Shown in pieces: positions 50,860-62,971 of a stretch of 64,000 nucleotides of DNA. The stretch is from positions 1,550,001 to 1,614,000 of the forward strand of contig CM033394.1 in assembly GCA_019426215.1 (NCBI GenBank), written 5' to 3'. Source of the DNA: Buddleja alternifolia (Eukaryota; Streptophyta; Magnoliopsida; Lamiales; Scrophulariaceae). Made by a program: the position numbers and the translations under genes. The notes beneath the pieces were generated by a model. It had not been told where the DNA came from. It did no database searches and worked only from the letters and a program-made list of their open reading frames with translations. The stretch's first letter is position 1; every line of letters begins with the position of its first letter.

Positions 50860-51280
50860 TTACGAATCACTCCCGTGATGCCAGTGGTTTCTGGGTTTTG
50901 CCTAGCAAGAGCCGTCAATATTCAATTTGTACCTTCTTTTTTTTGGAGGGGAGGGGAGGTGTCCATTTGATTGATATTGTAAAGTGGTGGGTTTTTGCGT
51001 GTGATGTGTGTCATGCAAGCTACATTAGGATTTTTATTTGCGGATGTGCCAAAGTAGTTTAACATTCATTGTCTTAGCTAACTATACTAGACTCATAATG
51101 AACATTGATTCCTCTATGATAATGAATACCTTTTGTAGGACAACACGGACTCACCATACACATCTGACATTCCTAGATGAATGTTATATGATCTTGACTA
51201 GACTCACAATCAATAGTCTGATACTTTGCTACAATGAAATAAATGGAGTTGCTGATTATTGGGCAAAGCGCGATACCTAG
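50860..51280 (+). pseudogene. LINE RNase H fragment (plus), broken
   Basis: An opening block RDASGFWVL (about 50874) and a closing block NEINGVADYWAKRDT (about 51227-51271) are the first and last motifs of a plant LINE RNase H domain. The region between has stops and shifts and the frame changes at about 51040-51060. It lies divergently from the minus-strand fragment at 50690-50800. Confidence 0.45.
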
Positions 51281-51982
51281 AAATCTTTGGCTAACGATCA
51301 CTGGTGTAGTTTATTCAAAATTTCCCTGTGTAATAGATGGGAATTGAGTAGATACTGTGCACATATTTAGATGTCGGTCACTGAAGCAATTGTCTCGAAA
51401 TTTTCTCGTGTAATCAATTGGGATCCTGTAGATGCAATGCACATAGTTAACACATTTGCTATTTTTATAATATGACTTAAAATTGAAATAAAATCCTTGT
51501 TGTTTTTATTTTAAAAAAGGGGCAAATTTGACTTCAAACTCTTTAAATTCAAGTCATAACAATAAAAACACATGGAATCTACAAAACGATGATTTTCGTG
51601 GTGGGAGACGATAAAATGACGTTTATAGCCTTATAAATTGATAATATCTGACAAGTGGTTGAGATTCCAATAAAAATGTCACTGTAATAATAGATATTAG
51701 GAACCTACTACACTAATAAACCATACAAATCACCCCCATATCAACCAAGAGAAATTCAAACTTCTAGGACACGAGAGTGTTATCCCACACTTTTCTATAA
51801 TATCCAAAAATTTCAACTTCATTTGGGGCCAATGGGAATAAACTAAATCTCATGGACCAAAATGTAAAGCACACAAATAAAACTTATAGCCCACTATCTT
51901 GTGCTTATGTCAATTAACACCCCCACGGCCCCACCCCCGCCCCGGACAAATATCTAGCGTGGGTCATCCGCGAGAACCCGAC

Positions 51983-52131
51983 TATAAAATCCCCCTTCCA
52001 CTATTCCTCAAATCTATTCTCTCTCTTCTCCTCACTCTCTAGGGTTTTATAACCCTCCGCTCGTTATCTCTCTGCGCAACCTATACATACCCTTCCCTGT
52101 ATCTATCTATCCATCCATCGGAATCGCACTA
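51983..52131 (+). promoter_or_regulatory. Core promoter and 5' leader of the KH gene
   Basis: TATAAAA at 51983-51989 is followed about 30 bp later by a CT-rich leader (TCTCTCTTCTCCTCACTCTC near 52018). The leader holds no upstream ATG before 52132. Confidence 0.6.
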
Positions 52132-55100
52132 ATGGCAGAGGAAGTGGCATACTCATCCGTCGGCGGCGAATCGAACAAGCGCAAGTACGAGGATTCGCCG
52201 TCGCCGGTGACGCGTAGAGCGACGGGGTTCTCGTCGGCGCCGGACGCTTCTGGACCTCCGGCTTCGTACAACAACGTTCCTCCTCCGATGAACGAGATCG
52301 AGCTGGCGAAGCAGAAGGCACAGGAGATCGCGGCGAGGCTCTTGAATACCGCCGATCCGTCGAAGAGAGCGAGAGGTGAGAACGGAGGAAGCGGTGGCGG
52401 AGGATTCGATTCGACGGATTATGGTGAGTGTTTATTCTTTGGGAGTATTTCAATTTCTTCTTTTAGTAAACTGTATCTATTTAGTTTGATTAACTGTTTA
52501 TCTAGCTGCATACATGTATGTAAGTTCATGCGCCCATGACTGCTTACGTGTACATTCAGATTAATATGTGATTAAAACAACTCAAGTATTCGCCCGAAGT
52601 TATGCATCTATTATTGTTATATGCTTTTATTGAGCGCCCCCACGAGCATTTATCTTTGAAATACCTGAAAATGAAGTGTTATGTACATATAACATCCACA
52701 TTGGGTAGATGGTGGTTGGCCAGAGCTTCTTTGATTATTAGTTTGCTATTCGAGCTCATATGGTTCTATGATCTGTTGGATTTATTACGTCACTCTGGTT
52801 TGGAAATTTTAATTAATTATTTATTTGGTTTATACATATTACTTTACAGGTTTCTTAGTTATGTGATGATTTCAAAATTTAGTAATTACTGTCTGAAGCC
52901 TTTTGTATATACATGTGCATGTGTTGAACTCAACATGTCGTACATTAATCAAACAATTCTGTTTGAATGCAGGCAGTCAGAAGCCTTATGGTTTGAGTGT
53001 TGGTGGTCCACCACAAGCTGCATCTTATGGTTATCCAGGTCCAACCAAGAAAATTGAGATTCCAAATGGTAGGGTGGGTGTGATTATTGGCAAAGGTGGG
53101 GAGACTATCAAATACCTTCAACTTCAGTCGGGGGCGAAGATTCAGGTTACCAGAGACATGGATGCAGACCCTAATTCTACTACAAGAGGGGTTGAGCTGA
53201 CGGGTACTCCTGATCAAATAGCCAAGGCTGAGCAGCTGATCAATGATGTTCTTTCTGAGGTACTACATTATTTAACTTGCTTTCAATTGCTATACTTGCA
53301 TATTACTGGAGCACCATTACTTGTTGATCATCATGTGTGTGCTTTTAATAAGTTAAAATCCACAACTGATATTAGTCAACCATGTGCTGGTGAATTTTGT
53401 TGAGAGTTATGCGATGAAATGCATCTAATCAGTTTCAGTTTAATATCTTCTTGTTTGTGCTAACAGTGTGCTACTATCATTGAAACAGGCTGAGGCAGGT
53501 GGTTCTGGCGTAGCTTCTCGAAGGATGACTGGGCAACAATCTGGAGCTGATCAGTTTTCGATGCAGGTCCCCAACAACAAGGTAATATTTGTATTGCGTT
53601 TATTAGATATCTGATTATTATCTATGTGCACACTTTTCATTCAGTTGATGGAGATTTTCAGGTGGGTCTTGTTATTGGTAAAGGAGGTGAAACCATTAAA
53701 AATATGCAGGCGAGGACTGGGGCCCGTATTCAGGTTAGATTGCTTATTCCTTGATATATTACGTGGTGTGGACTTCTGAAGGCTCGGCTATCTTGTTTGT
53801 TCTTAATGGGCTGCTGTTTGTTGCACTTTGATGAGAGAGTACTTTTACAAATATTGCAGGTTATACCTCTGCATTTGCCACCTGGTGATATGTCAAAAGA
53901 GAGGACTGTGCAAATTGATGGAACCAGCGAACAGATTGAGGCAGCCAAGCAGTTGGTTGAAGAAGTCATCAGTGAGGTTTGTTCAATGGTTGCATGTACT
54001 TGTTCATTTATGCTTTCCGATGGGTTTAGTTCATTATGCTGGATTTATTTTAATTTCTTCTTGCATACCTCAAGCATGATTCTGGTTTCAGTGGCTGTAT
54101 CTGTAGTATTGTGTACTACTTCCACATGTTACATGAACTTTTAGAGTTTGATATGATAACATTATACGATTAGAATCACTTTATATATGCTCATTTTGTG
54201 TATTCTTCTTTAGTTTTTGCTTTACTTGTGTTGTTTTTCATTGAGTTTTTCCCCCATGCAATCTTGACATTTTCATTCTGATGGTTTAGTTTCATGCAAT
54301 ATATTATCTATGTTGGATTGTTCTGCCATTCAGCTGATGTTGGCACTTTCTGGTATCTTCATTGTCTGGGGAAAGATTCTCGACTTTTTCCATAGGATCT
54401 CCCTGGAAGTTATCCAGGTTCTTAACCATGGTCGCTTTTACATTATTCTTTATTGATCTAAAAACTGGAAATTCATAGTTAACTTTTCGACTGCTATTGG
54501 TGTCTAATAAATTATTTCATCGGTACCAAATTTGTCTCTATCCAGTTGAAATGGTATGCTCAGAATTCTATACCCTCAATTAAAATCCACTTTTCATAAT
54601 TTGAGCTGCTGAATGTTGGTTTATTCTTATAGTTCCTTTTTACTGAGGTATACTTCACAATTTACTCTAAAGAAATCCAATTTCTGTACAATTTTTCTTC
54701 ATCTGTTCATTATTTCCCTTTGACATTTGCAGATATTGGAATATCATTGTTTTTTCCTTTTCCCTTTTCCTAAATCTCTCATTCAAAAATGATCAAGTGA
54801 AAATCTAAAACGATAATTCTTGAAATCTTCTCATTCTCAATCCTGTTCTTGGTAGTAATTCCCTCTAAATGTGTTCAAATTGCAATTTTGCATGTCTGCA
54901 TTTCCCATTTTGCCATTGTGAATATAGAGGTTTGCAGATATCTTTTGCCGCTACTATCAAAATGATCTCTGTACGGAGGAGTCCAGCCTTTGCTGCCCTT
55001 ATTTCAGTGGGAGAGAGGACTCCTTTACCTGGTTTGAACACAGTTGCTTCCTAGTTGCACAGTGGTCCTGAATATCACTGATATATTTTTTTTACTTTAT

Positions 55101-57708
55101 TATCTTATGTATAATTTGGTATATAAGCTCTTTAACAGTAGCTCAAGGTTTTGGCCTCTCCCTATGCATTTTGTCGATAGCTGGATTATTAATAGATCAG
55201 CTTCATTGATTAGTGATACATTGAAAGAGTATAGGTTGTTAACTATGTCCTATCGATTTATTCAATTCTTGGATATTTGGTTTTTGTACGAGGCAGGTTT
55301 TACACGAGCTCAAACTGAGGTAATTAAGCAGCAGACTTATTGTTAGTAGTGTTGAGGATATATTTTGAATTAACTACCCTTCCTCAAGTTGAATGCCCAA
55401 GTGATTAATTTCAGGATTACATCCTCTTGTCTAGGTTACTTCATTTTATATCTAATAACCGATGTTCTTAATGGGGACTGTTTTAGGGGGGTTAGAGGGT
55501 ATTTACAATTGGTATCACACCAGCATGGGCTCATTCATATAATATTGTGGTTTCCTCGGCATTGTTCTGGTATGGTTCTAACCTTCATTCTACCATGATT
55601 CTCTGTCATTATTGAGGACCTACTGTGGGGGAAGAAGAAAGCATATGCTCTCAGTGGATGGAGTGATTACATTGATACTGAGAGTTTGTCTGTCGAGGTT
55701 ATACGTGTAAATTATACTTGGTCACATATTTCTCTCAACTGCTTGTATGGCACAGAAAGTCAAGAGATTCTCAACGAATATAATGATTGTTGTTGGACTT
55801 GAACTATAACCAAGTTTTTTCGCTGACTTGTGTAAAACGATTTCACTGAAAGTCACTCTGGCATGTAACTTTTTTAGTGAAAATTTTAATGATTTATGTG
55901 AAAACCTTATTGCTAAGAGCTCTCTTTTCAAATTATAAACAGCTTGAAGTTTATTATATTCTGTCATTTAGAACATGATTTCAAATTTGTCCTTTTTAAG
56001 GAGTATATGCATAATCGGTGTCAGCTTGAGGACTTCCTATTTTCTTAATCTTAATTTTTATTGGGATATTTTCCTTTATATTGAAGCCTTTGATTTTGCT
56101 GCCACAATCTGGCATTTAATCGATAATATTTATTAGAAGCAAGAAATATTAAATCTGAAAATGGCACTCATTCTTGGAGAATATGGATTTTCCCCGTTTC
56201 TATTGCTTTTTTCTGCTATGATTTATCTCAGGAAAGTTTTGAATTATACGTTATGATGCCATTTGAGTCCTCCACTTATTATTATTAGTCTCGAGTCATA
56301 GACAAGAGTAAGAGCAGTTGTCTTAGCTTGTGATGTGAACTTCTCTCCAATATTTTGGTTGCATTTTTGGACGTCACAACTATTTATGATGGTTTGAGCC
56401 GATGGAGAATTCTATGGTCGGGATTTAGAGCTTTACATATGTCGCCTCTTTTAGTCTTTGTTTGTATTGCTATAGTTCTGTAGGCTTTGCAATTTTCTTT
56501 TGTACCCATTCATTTCAAATTGGGAGAGGATGGGCTTCTGCTGGAGTAATCCAATAATACGACCAGCCAGTACGGTATGTAGGCGTCTAATCTCTGTCTT
56601 GATGCAAATGTTCTATGTATGTTGTGCTTATTTTTTGGTGTATGAAGATTTATATGTACAGGCATATCTTGAATTTGTTTTACCTGTGGAATATGTTCAC
56701 CCCATGTTACTAAATTTGATGCATGTATATCTTTGTGAACATGTACATGTTTGGTCGTTCTTGGTTCATTTGTCATAACAATTTGTGCAGAATCGTATGA
56801 GAAACTCGGGAATGTCTGGAGGATATCCTCAGCAAGGCTATCAATCTCGACCCCCAACCCAGTGGGCCCAACCCAATCCACCCATGCCGCAACCCGGTTA
56901 TGGCTACGCCCCGCCCCAATACAACATGAACCAACCTCCCTACTCTGGTTACCCCCCTCAGCCGACCTCAGGTGGGTACGCCACTAGCTGGGACCCTTCT
57001 TCCCAAAATCAGCAAACCGGCGGCTATGATTACTACAATCAGCAACAGCAACAGCCTCCACAGCAACAACAAACTCAAGGAGGCTCTGTTGCTCCCGCAC
57101 CCACTCCCGCACCTACAGATGGTTCTGGATATAATTATAGCCAATCACAAGCTTATTCTCAAGGGCAAGGTTACAGCCAAGAAGGCTATGGTGGCTATCA
57201 AGCTCAACCAAACCCTAGTTCAGGATACGACCAACAGCAGCAAGGATATAATTCTAACTATGGTAATGTTTCTAATCCAACACCCGATACTAACACCACT
57301 TCTTATGGTGAGCCCAATCAGGCACAGTCGTATAATACCAATTACGCCCCTCAAGCTGCTGCTTCACAGCCCGGTTATGGCAGTTATGGACCGCCTCAGG
57401 CTCAAAAGCCACAAAATGGTCAGCCAGCTTATGCTCAGCCACAGCAGTCACCCAGTGCTCAAGGCGGTGGCTATGCATATTCACAGGCTGGCTATGCTCA
57501 GACGTCTCAGGCGGGGTATGGGGCCCCACCTTATGGAGCACCACCGCCAGCTCAGCCTAGCTATGGCCAACAGCAGGCTTCCGCTTACAACAGTGCATAT
57601 GGTGGTGGATATTCACAGCCACAAGCTTACTCTTCTGAGGCAACTCCACCGCCTCAAGCTGCCCAGCCCAGTGGGGCTGCTGCTGCTAAAGCATCGCCAC
57701 CGAGTTGA
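52132..57708 (+). CDS. KH-domain RNA-binding protein, FUBP-like, with Gln/Tyr/Pro-rich tail
   Basis: Six coding exons: 52132-52423, 52973-53259, 53489-53581, 53662-53733, 53860-53976 and 56791-57708, all GT-AG and in phase, giving 592 residues. KH1 covers about 124-193 and KH2 about 216-287; each has an intact G-K-G-G loop (137-140 and 230-233) for single-stranded RNA or DNA. KH2 is split over exons 3-5. Residues 54-71 form a Lys/Ala helix (ELAKQKAQEIAARLL). From about 290 the protein is low-complexity, rich in Gln, Tyr, Gly, Pro and Ser (many GYG, YGQ and SYGxPQ words), in a single 918-bp exon. Such tails favour condensates. The layout matches the plant far-upstream-element-binding-like KH proteins. 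The 2.8-kb intron 5 might hide an alternative exon, but I see none. Confidence 0.92.
53977..56790 (+). other. Large intron 5 of the KH gene
   Basis: 2,814 bp, with no coding exon or recognised transposon. Other introns of the gene are 80-550 bp. Short ORFs here have no homology that I recognise. Confidence 0.6.
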
Positions 57709-58904
57709 TCAGCTTAGTAGTGATAAATAGAATTTGTTGCTTTAGGGTTTATCTAGGTTTTATGTTAAGAAGCTTGTTGTCTGGATAACTTTTTTGATTT
57801 TGTTATTTCGTTAAATATTTGGATTTATTCTGATATCACTCTTTGTTCTACTCTCTGTTTTGATATGCTTTATGCGTTTGTGCTATGAAGTGAACTTATT
57901 TGGCTTGGGACACTATTGCTTCCTTTATTGTTCTAGAGTTGAATGTGTTGGTTTTGTTTTTCAGATTTATCTATGATGAGATTTTCCCATCCACGGAATG
58001 GACCTTATTGAATTTTGCGGAAGCAAAACATCAAAGAAAATATTTATATTTATATCCAATTTACTGTAGTCGATTAAGTAACATGTAATGTATAAATATA
58101 TACTCCCTTTTTCACCAAAAAAATAAAAATATTCTTCCTTCGGTCCAAAAGGGATGCCCACACTATTCAACTGTTGGTTATCCCAAAATAATTGTCCTTT
58201 ATTATAAATGTATATATTTATTGTCTAATCTGATTATATTACTCTCCATATAAATTGATGAATATATAAATTAATTCACTACTACTACAAATTTGCAGTC
58301 GTATTTAAGGAAGATGATTTCATACACGGATAATAGACAATCATTATAAATTAAATTAAAATATTTGTATATTTTAGATGGTAATATTATTAGTTATTTT
58401 ACGTCAAAAGGGTATTTTAGGGTAATAATGGAGCATTATTCACTTTAATTAATATAAGTATGTTTTGTTTCTTGAGCTCTTTTTATAACTCACGACATTT
58501 TCTTCATTAAGAAAGTTTATTGATAGTTGAATGTTAGTACATAAATTAACATTATATTAAAATGTCAGGAGCTGGATTATAGGATGAACATCCAACTCAA
58601 TGCGTACCATGTTTATGTAAAAAATACTACTATATATTTGGTATTATTCAAGATGTTTTGTAGGTTTTGACCCCAAAAAGGAAAAAGGAAAAAAAGAGGT
58701 AATGTCGGTATATCAAACGAAGCGAAGCGTGTTATAATTTTTCATCATCATATTGCGTGGTGTGTGCTCTCATTTCCCTTACTTTATTGATCTCATTAAA
58801 ATATAACTTGAATTAGTTGTTAGGCGTTATAATTAGAAGATTCCTAACCATTATTATGAATACATGTTTTTCTCCTTTTAATTTAGCAGTGAATAATTGA
58901 GTTT
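57709..58904. other. KH gene 3' region and intergenic, no gene seen
   Basis: The first 150-200 bp are T-rich and likely hold the 3' UTR and polyadenylation signals. At 58100-58200 a TACTCCCTTTTTC...CCTTCGGTCCAAAAGGGATG segment resembles the termini of Stowaway-type MITEs but only one end is clear. Confidence 0.4.
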
Positions 58905-58917
58905 AAGTGAAGCACAA

Positions 58918-59129
58918 GTTGTCAACACAAGTTGGCTCAATTGGTAAGGACGAACCACTTTCCTTCAGAAGATTGTGTGTTTAATTCCCTCTGTCGACGT
59001 GAGGGCTGTGTTGGTGGGTAATCTGTAAATACCTCTATAAGCGATTTATAGTCCCGGAGGCATGCCCAAAATCCTGGTAGGTGACCGGAGCCGACTCTAT
59101 CTAAACTTTTTTGTACAAAAAAAAAAAAA
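58918..59129 (+). mobile_element. tRNA-derived SINE (plus) with target duplication
   Basis: A box in TTGGCTCAATTGGTAAGG (58932-58949), weak B box in GTGTGTTTAATTCCC (about 58975-58989), and an A-tail of about 15 at 59117-59130. The flanks AAGTGAAGCACAA (58905-58917) and AAGTAAAGCACAA (59130-59142) are a 13-bp target duplication with one change. The element is 212 bp, full length in appearance. Confidence 0.9.
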
Positions 59130-59164
59130 AAGTAAAGCACAATTTATTAGTTTTTAATTAGGGC

Positions 59165-59528
59165 CTATGATGCACCGACACCGCGACACGGGGGTGGCAC
59201 GACACGGACACGACACGGGGAAAGGCATTTTTTAAAAAACATAGGATACGACACGGCTTTGACACGGCTGTCTAATTTTTTTTTTGTATATATATATATT
59301 ATATATAAATTTGTATTTTACTTGTTTCTTTGTAAATCTATGTATATTGTAAATAATTCAACTATTTATCAATAACATATGCAAAATAAAAATATAAACA
59401 TAAACTAAATATAACAATAAACATGTTTTCCGATTTTTTTGTTTCTTTTAACCATGGACACGGATTAGAAGTGTCCGACACGAGTGTCGTGTCCGACACG
59501 CGCACGACACCGCCCGGGGATAATTTTT
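59165..59528 (-). repeat. Dispersed repeat with GTGTC-rich arms, copy 2 (inverted)
   Basis: Reverse-complement partner of 7028-7555: GACAC-rich arm, AT-rich middle (59290-59430) and second GACAC-rich arm, all in the order expected for an inverted copy. It is shorter than copy 1 because the arms have different lengths. Confidence 0.7.
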
Positions 59529-60366
59529 GGAGTGTTCGTACTTTCTAGATTAGGGCACTTCTGTGGTTCTCGAGACATTAAAGCAACAACCCAAATGCAC
59601 AACGACCATTGTGAATATCAATTTTGTATAATGACTAGAAAAATCTAACAACACTCTCTGAGGTTGATTTTAGTGAAAAGAGCTTCGTTTGCTTAAACAA
59701 AAAGTCACGAGTTCGAGTCCTTGTATATATAAAACTTCCTCGAAAAAGGTCCTTGCAATTGCGTCTGATTGTACCTCGAGAAATTAATCTTGGGTCTTCA
59801 GGCCCAATAACATCTTGAGAAACCGAAAAATCAATACCCTATTGGTCGTAAATTCGTATGCTGTTTGGTCATATACCCAAGTGCAACTCAAATGCTGTCT
59901 TCCCTGAAAGTGTCCGGCTCCTTACTTTGATGTGGTTCGTATTGTCAAAAACACGGCCCAAATCAACTCTAGAAAAGAACTAGCATGAATGAATGTTCCA
60001 CACAAATTTGAATTCTCCTTTAAAATGCTATGTTAACTACGACACAACTTTCATCATAGTGTACATTCCTAGTCCAAAGAGAAGTGTACTACAAAAACTT
60101 TTTCGTCTTTTAGGTCTTGAGATTTGAGATTTCGGGATGATTTCCACCATTTCACATATGTATGTTCAAGGGCCTCCACATCGTATTCTCTCGTGGGGTA
60201 GAGATCAGCAGCAAACTCGAACCAGTTTCAATCAACCGTAACCACATAGGATTAAATTAACTTAACCATAGTAAATTAATTAACCAAAGTCAGATCAATC
60301 ACCAGTTCACCACAACCTCTCTCCCCATAAAGATCCATGACAAAAAATAATAAAAAAAGTATTCTA
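59529..60366. other. Intergenic; possible SINE scrap at 59660-59770
   Basis: CACGAGTTCGAGTCCTTG at about 59707 looks like a tRNA-type B box, but no A box or flanking duplication can be matched. Nothing else is supported. Confidence 0.3.
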
Positions 60367-60380
60367 AATAAAATAGTATT

Positions 60381-60573
60381 TTTTTTTAATTCAAGAGGAT
60401 GAGATACCTACATATTTAGCGCGATAAATCCGAGTTAATAGGTATATTTCAGAGCTATAAGTACTCTATCTAGCTCCATGAAGGAGGGTGAGAGCCACAA
60501 TTTGTGGCGGCCTGGATTCAAACCCAAGATTTTTACTGGGAGTCGAATACCACTAAACCAACATGTCTTTGGT
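60381..60573 (-). mobile_element. SINE (minus) with exact 14-bp target duplication
   Basis: On the minus strand the A box lies at 60560-60548 (TGGTTTAGTGGTA), the B box at 60526-60513 (TGGGTTTGAATCCA), and the 3' A-tail is the T-run at 60381-60387. The flanks AATAAAATAGTATT at 60367-60380 and 60574-60587 are identical. The ACAATTTGTGGC segment relates it to the SINEs at 742 and 49919. Confidence 0.9.
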
Positions 60574-60587
60574 AATAAAATAGTATT

Positions 60588-61690
60588 ATAAACGGCGGAC
60601 TAACAGAGCAAAAGATTCCGTTAGATATTAACGCCGTGAATAGACATCCGGTCCTTATGTGCGACAGAGTAACGCCGTCTCAAATAGCCTAAACGAGAAG
60701 CGATCCGCACCGTCGATTATATTATCGACGGCTGTAGATCGAAGATGGAAAATGGGAGGGGTATAATAAGAATGGTAGTTTCAAGAGACGAAAGAGTGTT
60801 TTCATAATTTTCTTTTCATTGTTCATTCACAAGAAGAAGAAGAACTCTCTCTCTCTATATATACATATAAATATCTATATCTATATATATATCCTCTTAT
60901 ATGTTTAATCTCATTTTTTCTTGAGAAATCGACAGAAGAAACAAAGTGAATGTTTCGGCAACATTTTGGTGAGTGGAAATGCAGTGAATTCGTGATTAAT
61001 CGAACGATCTAAGCCTAATAATTCTCAACTTTTATGAGTTTAGCTGTGGAAATGTATACCTGTTTGATTTTTCGATTACGATTTACGAATTGCAGGCGCA
61101 TTTTCGAGTATTGAACATTGATTTTGTGAAAGGTTGATGTGTACTTTGACTGGAATTTTCAAGAAGGAAATTGAGTTTCGTTGTATTCAGTTTCTGTTGG
61201 TTTGTATTCGATTGTTTTTGTTAATTAATCGGAAATCTTTTGTACATTTCAGGTGGATTTGAGATCAACTTCCTTGTTGAAAAGATCGGAATTCAATACA
61301 GAAATCTGATTTTGAAGCTCTGATTTGTTCTTATTTTACTGTTTTGAAGACTGAATCAGCGGAATCGTTGTGGATTCTGCATATTTCATAGCATATATAT
61401 ATATATATATGTATATTGATTCATCTCTCTTCAAGTTCTTCTTGGCAGGATAATCTGATTCTTTTAACACAAAAATTCAGAGTAATAAGGTAATTTAATT
61501 CGTCATTTTCGAAAAAAAATCAGAAAAATCGACGTTAATTTGCATCACGACTGACGAAATTCCAGGTTTCTGTAATTGCAGATCAGACGACACCGTTTTA
61601 CTGGTTTACCAGATTTGGAAGGCCAAAGAAAATCCAGATTTTCTCTGCTGAAGAATAGCAGAATCAATCAGAAGAGAATTGAAGTTTGAA
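60588..61690 (+). promoter_or_regulatory. Promoter and 5' leader of the DUF1639-type gene
   Basis: The leader probably begins near 60830, where CATTCACAAGAAGAAGAAG and a (CT)n run appear. A near-palindrome CCGTCGATTATATTATCGACGG at 60709-60730 lies in the proximal promoter. A leader splice donor (GAAG|GTAATG) is at 61690/61691. TA microsatellites lie at 60855-60890 and 61394-61411. The exact transcription start is not determinable. Confidence 0.45.
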
Positions 61691-61955
61691 GGTAATGCGA
61701 TGGTGTATATATATACATATGTATATATATTTAAGAAAGACAATCTACCTTGAAATGTTTTCAATCATCTCTCACCAACCTCTCGCCAAGAATTTCCTCA
61801 TGTTTAATTCTACTTCTTTTTCACGAAAATTTTTTGGGTACAAATTCTCTCAGTTTTTCCTCTTGATAATTGGAAAAATTATGATGTCTGTATTAATTTG
61901 GTGTTATGTTGATCTCTTTCTCTGGTCCAAAATCTTCATATAATTAATCCACTTT

Positions 61956-62327
61956 GGCCGGAGCTGCACGAATTTGTCCTTAAAAGTCTGCTAGGCTGCA
62001 AGGGGGAGCCCGGGGAGGGAGCTTGTAAGCCTCTCAAGTCCCTCATCCACGTTCGGACTCTGACTTGGGAAGGCAGTGGCCGGAGCTGCACGAATTTGTC
62101 CTTAAAAGTCTGCTAGGCTGCAAGGGGGAGCCCGGGGAGGGAGCTTGTAAGACTCTCAAGTCCCTCGTCCACGTTCTGACTCTGACTTGGGATGGCAGTG
62201 GCCGGAGCTGCACGAATTTGTCCTTAAAAGTCTGCTAGACTGCAAGGGGGAGCCCGGGGAGGGAGCTTGGAGCTTGTAAGCCTCTCAAGTCCCTCGTCCA
62301 CGTTCAGACTCTGACTTGGGACGGCAG
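61956..62327. repeat. GC-rich three-copy tandem repeat in a leader intron
   Basis: Units start GGCCGGAGCTGCACGAATTT at 61956, 62078 and 62200. The unit is 122 bp; the third has an extra GAGCTTG. Each contains CAAGGGGGAGCCCGGGGAGG and CTCTGACTTGGGA. The copies are almost identical and much more GC-rich than the surrounding intron (61691-62595). Confidence 0.92.
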
Positions 62328-62615
62328 CTGCATACTCATCAAAGTCTCATCATCAATTTCATTAAACCATGCTTTCTTCCATTTGTCTGTAATTGGCCAA
62401 AGACATAGCAGAGTTTTAATCACAAACCACTCATCTCCATTTTTCTCAGATTCTAAAAATTGTCGAAATTTCAGTAATTTCCCACAATTTTCCCTTACCA
62501 CTGTAATTATCACAAAAATTTAACTAGTTTAATTTAGATAACAGAATAATAACCTCCGTTAATAGTATCAACGGTTGTGATTTGACGGTGTCACAGGTGC
62601 ACAAAAAGGTGGGAG

Positions 62616-62971
62616 ATGGAGAGGAAGAATTCTCACGGGCTGTTATCAAGATCAGAGTCCAAGTCAGCTGCTACGACGTCGTCTGACTTCGTATTGCAGT
62701 GGGGGAACAGGAAAAGGTTACGCTGCATGAAGGTCCAGGTCAAGGACCAAAGCATTAACAATGACCCATCAGGTTCCGGGTCGGGTCAACGGGTAACGGC
62801 CCGGGTAGACCGACGGGTTGTTAGATCGGATCTAATGAGCAAGGATCCGAACCCAAATCCGAATCAGCAGAACAATAATAACAATAATGCTAATAAGAGC
62901 AACGGGGGTGGCAATAATGGTTATTTGAATCTCCGTCAACGCCCGGCTTCCCCTTCTCATCGAATTTTGAG
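62616..62971 (+). CDS. DUF1639-type protein, first coding exon (gene continues beyond window)
   Basis: 118 complete codons plus two bases to a GAG|GTAAGC donor at 62971/62972. The block DFVLQWGNRKRLRCMKVQVKD (about residues 25-45) followed by a basic VDRRVVRSD segment, a long Asn-rich stretch (about 83-102) and LRQRPASPSHRILR is the N-terminus I associate with plant proteins carrying a C-terminal DUF1639 domain, whose function is unknown. The DUF1639 domain itself is not in the window. An intron acceptor (GGTGTCACAG) at 62595 lies 20 bp upstream, so the leader is spliced. The family name is from memory of the N-terminal block and should be checked. Confidence 0.7.

Noticed and set aside
56972..57730. 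252-residue alternative frame over the KH tail
   Set aside because: It is an out-of-frame shadow of the Gln/Pro-rich exon; the main frame joins the KH domains in phase.
58100..58250. Stowaway MITE
   Set aside because: Only one end resembles the family; no inverted partner or TA duplication could be assigned.
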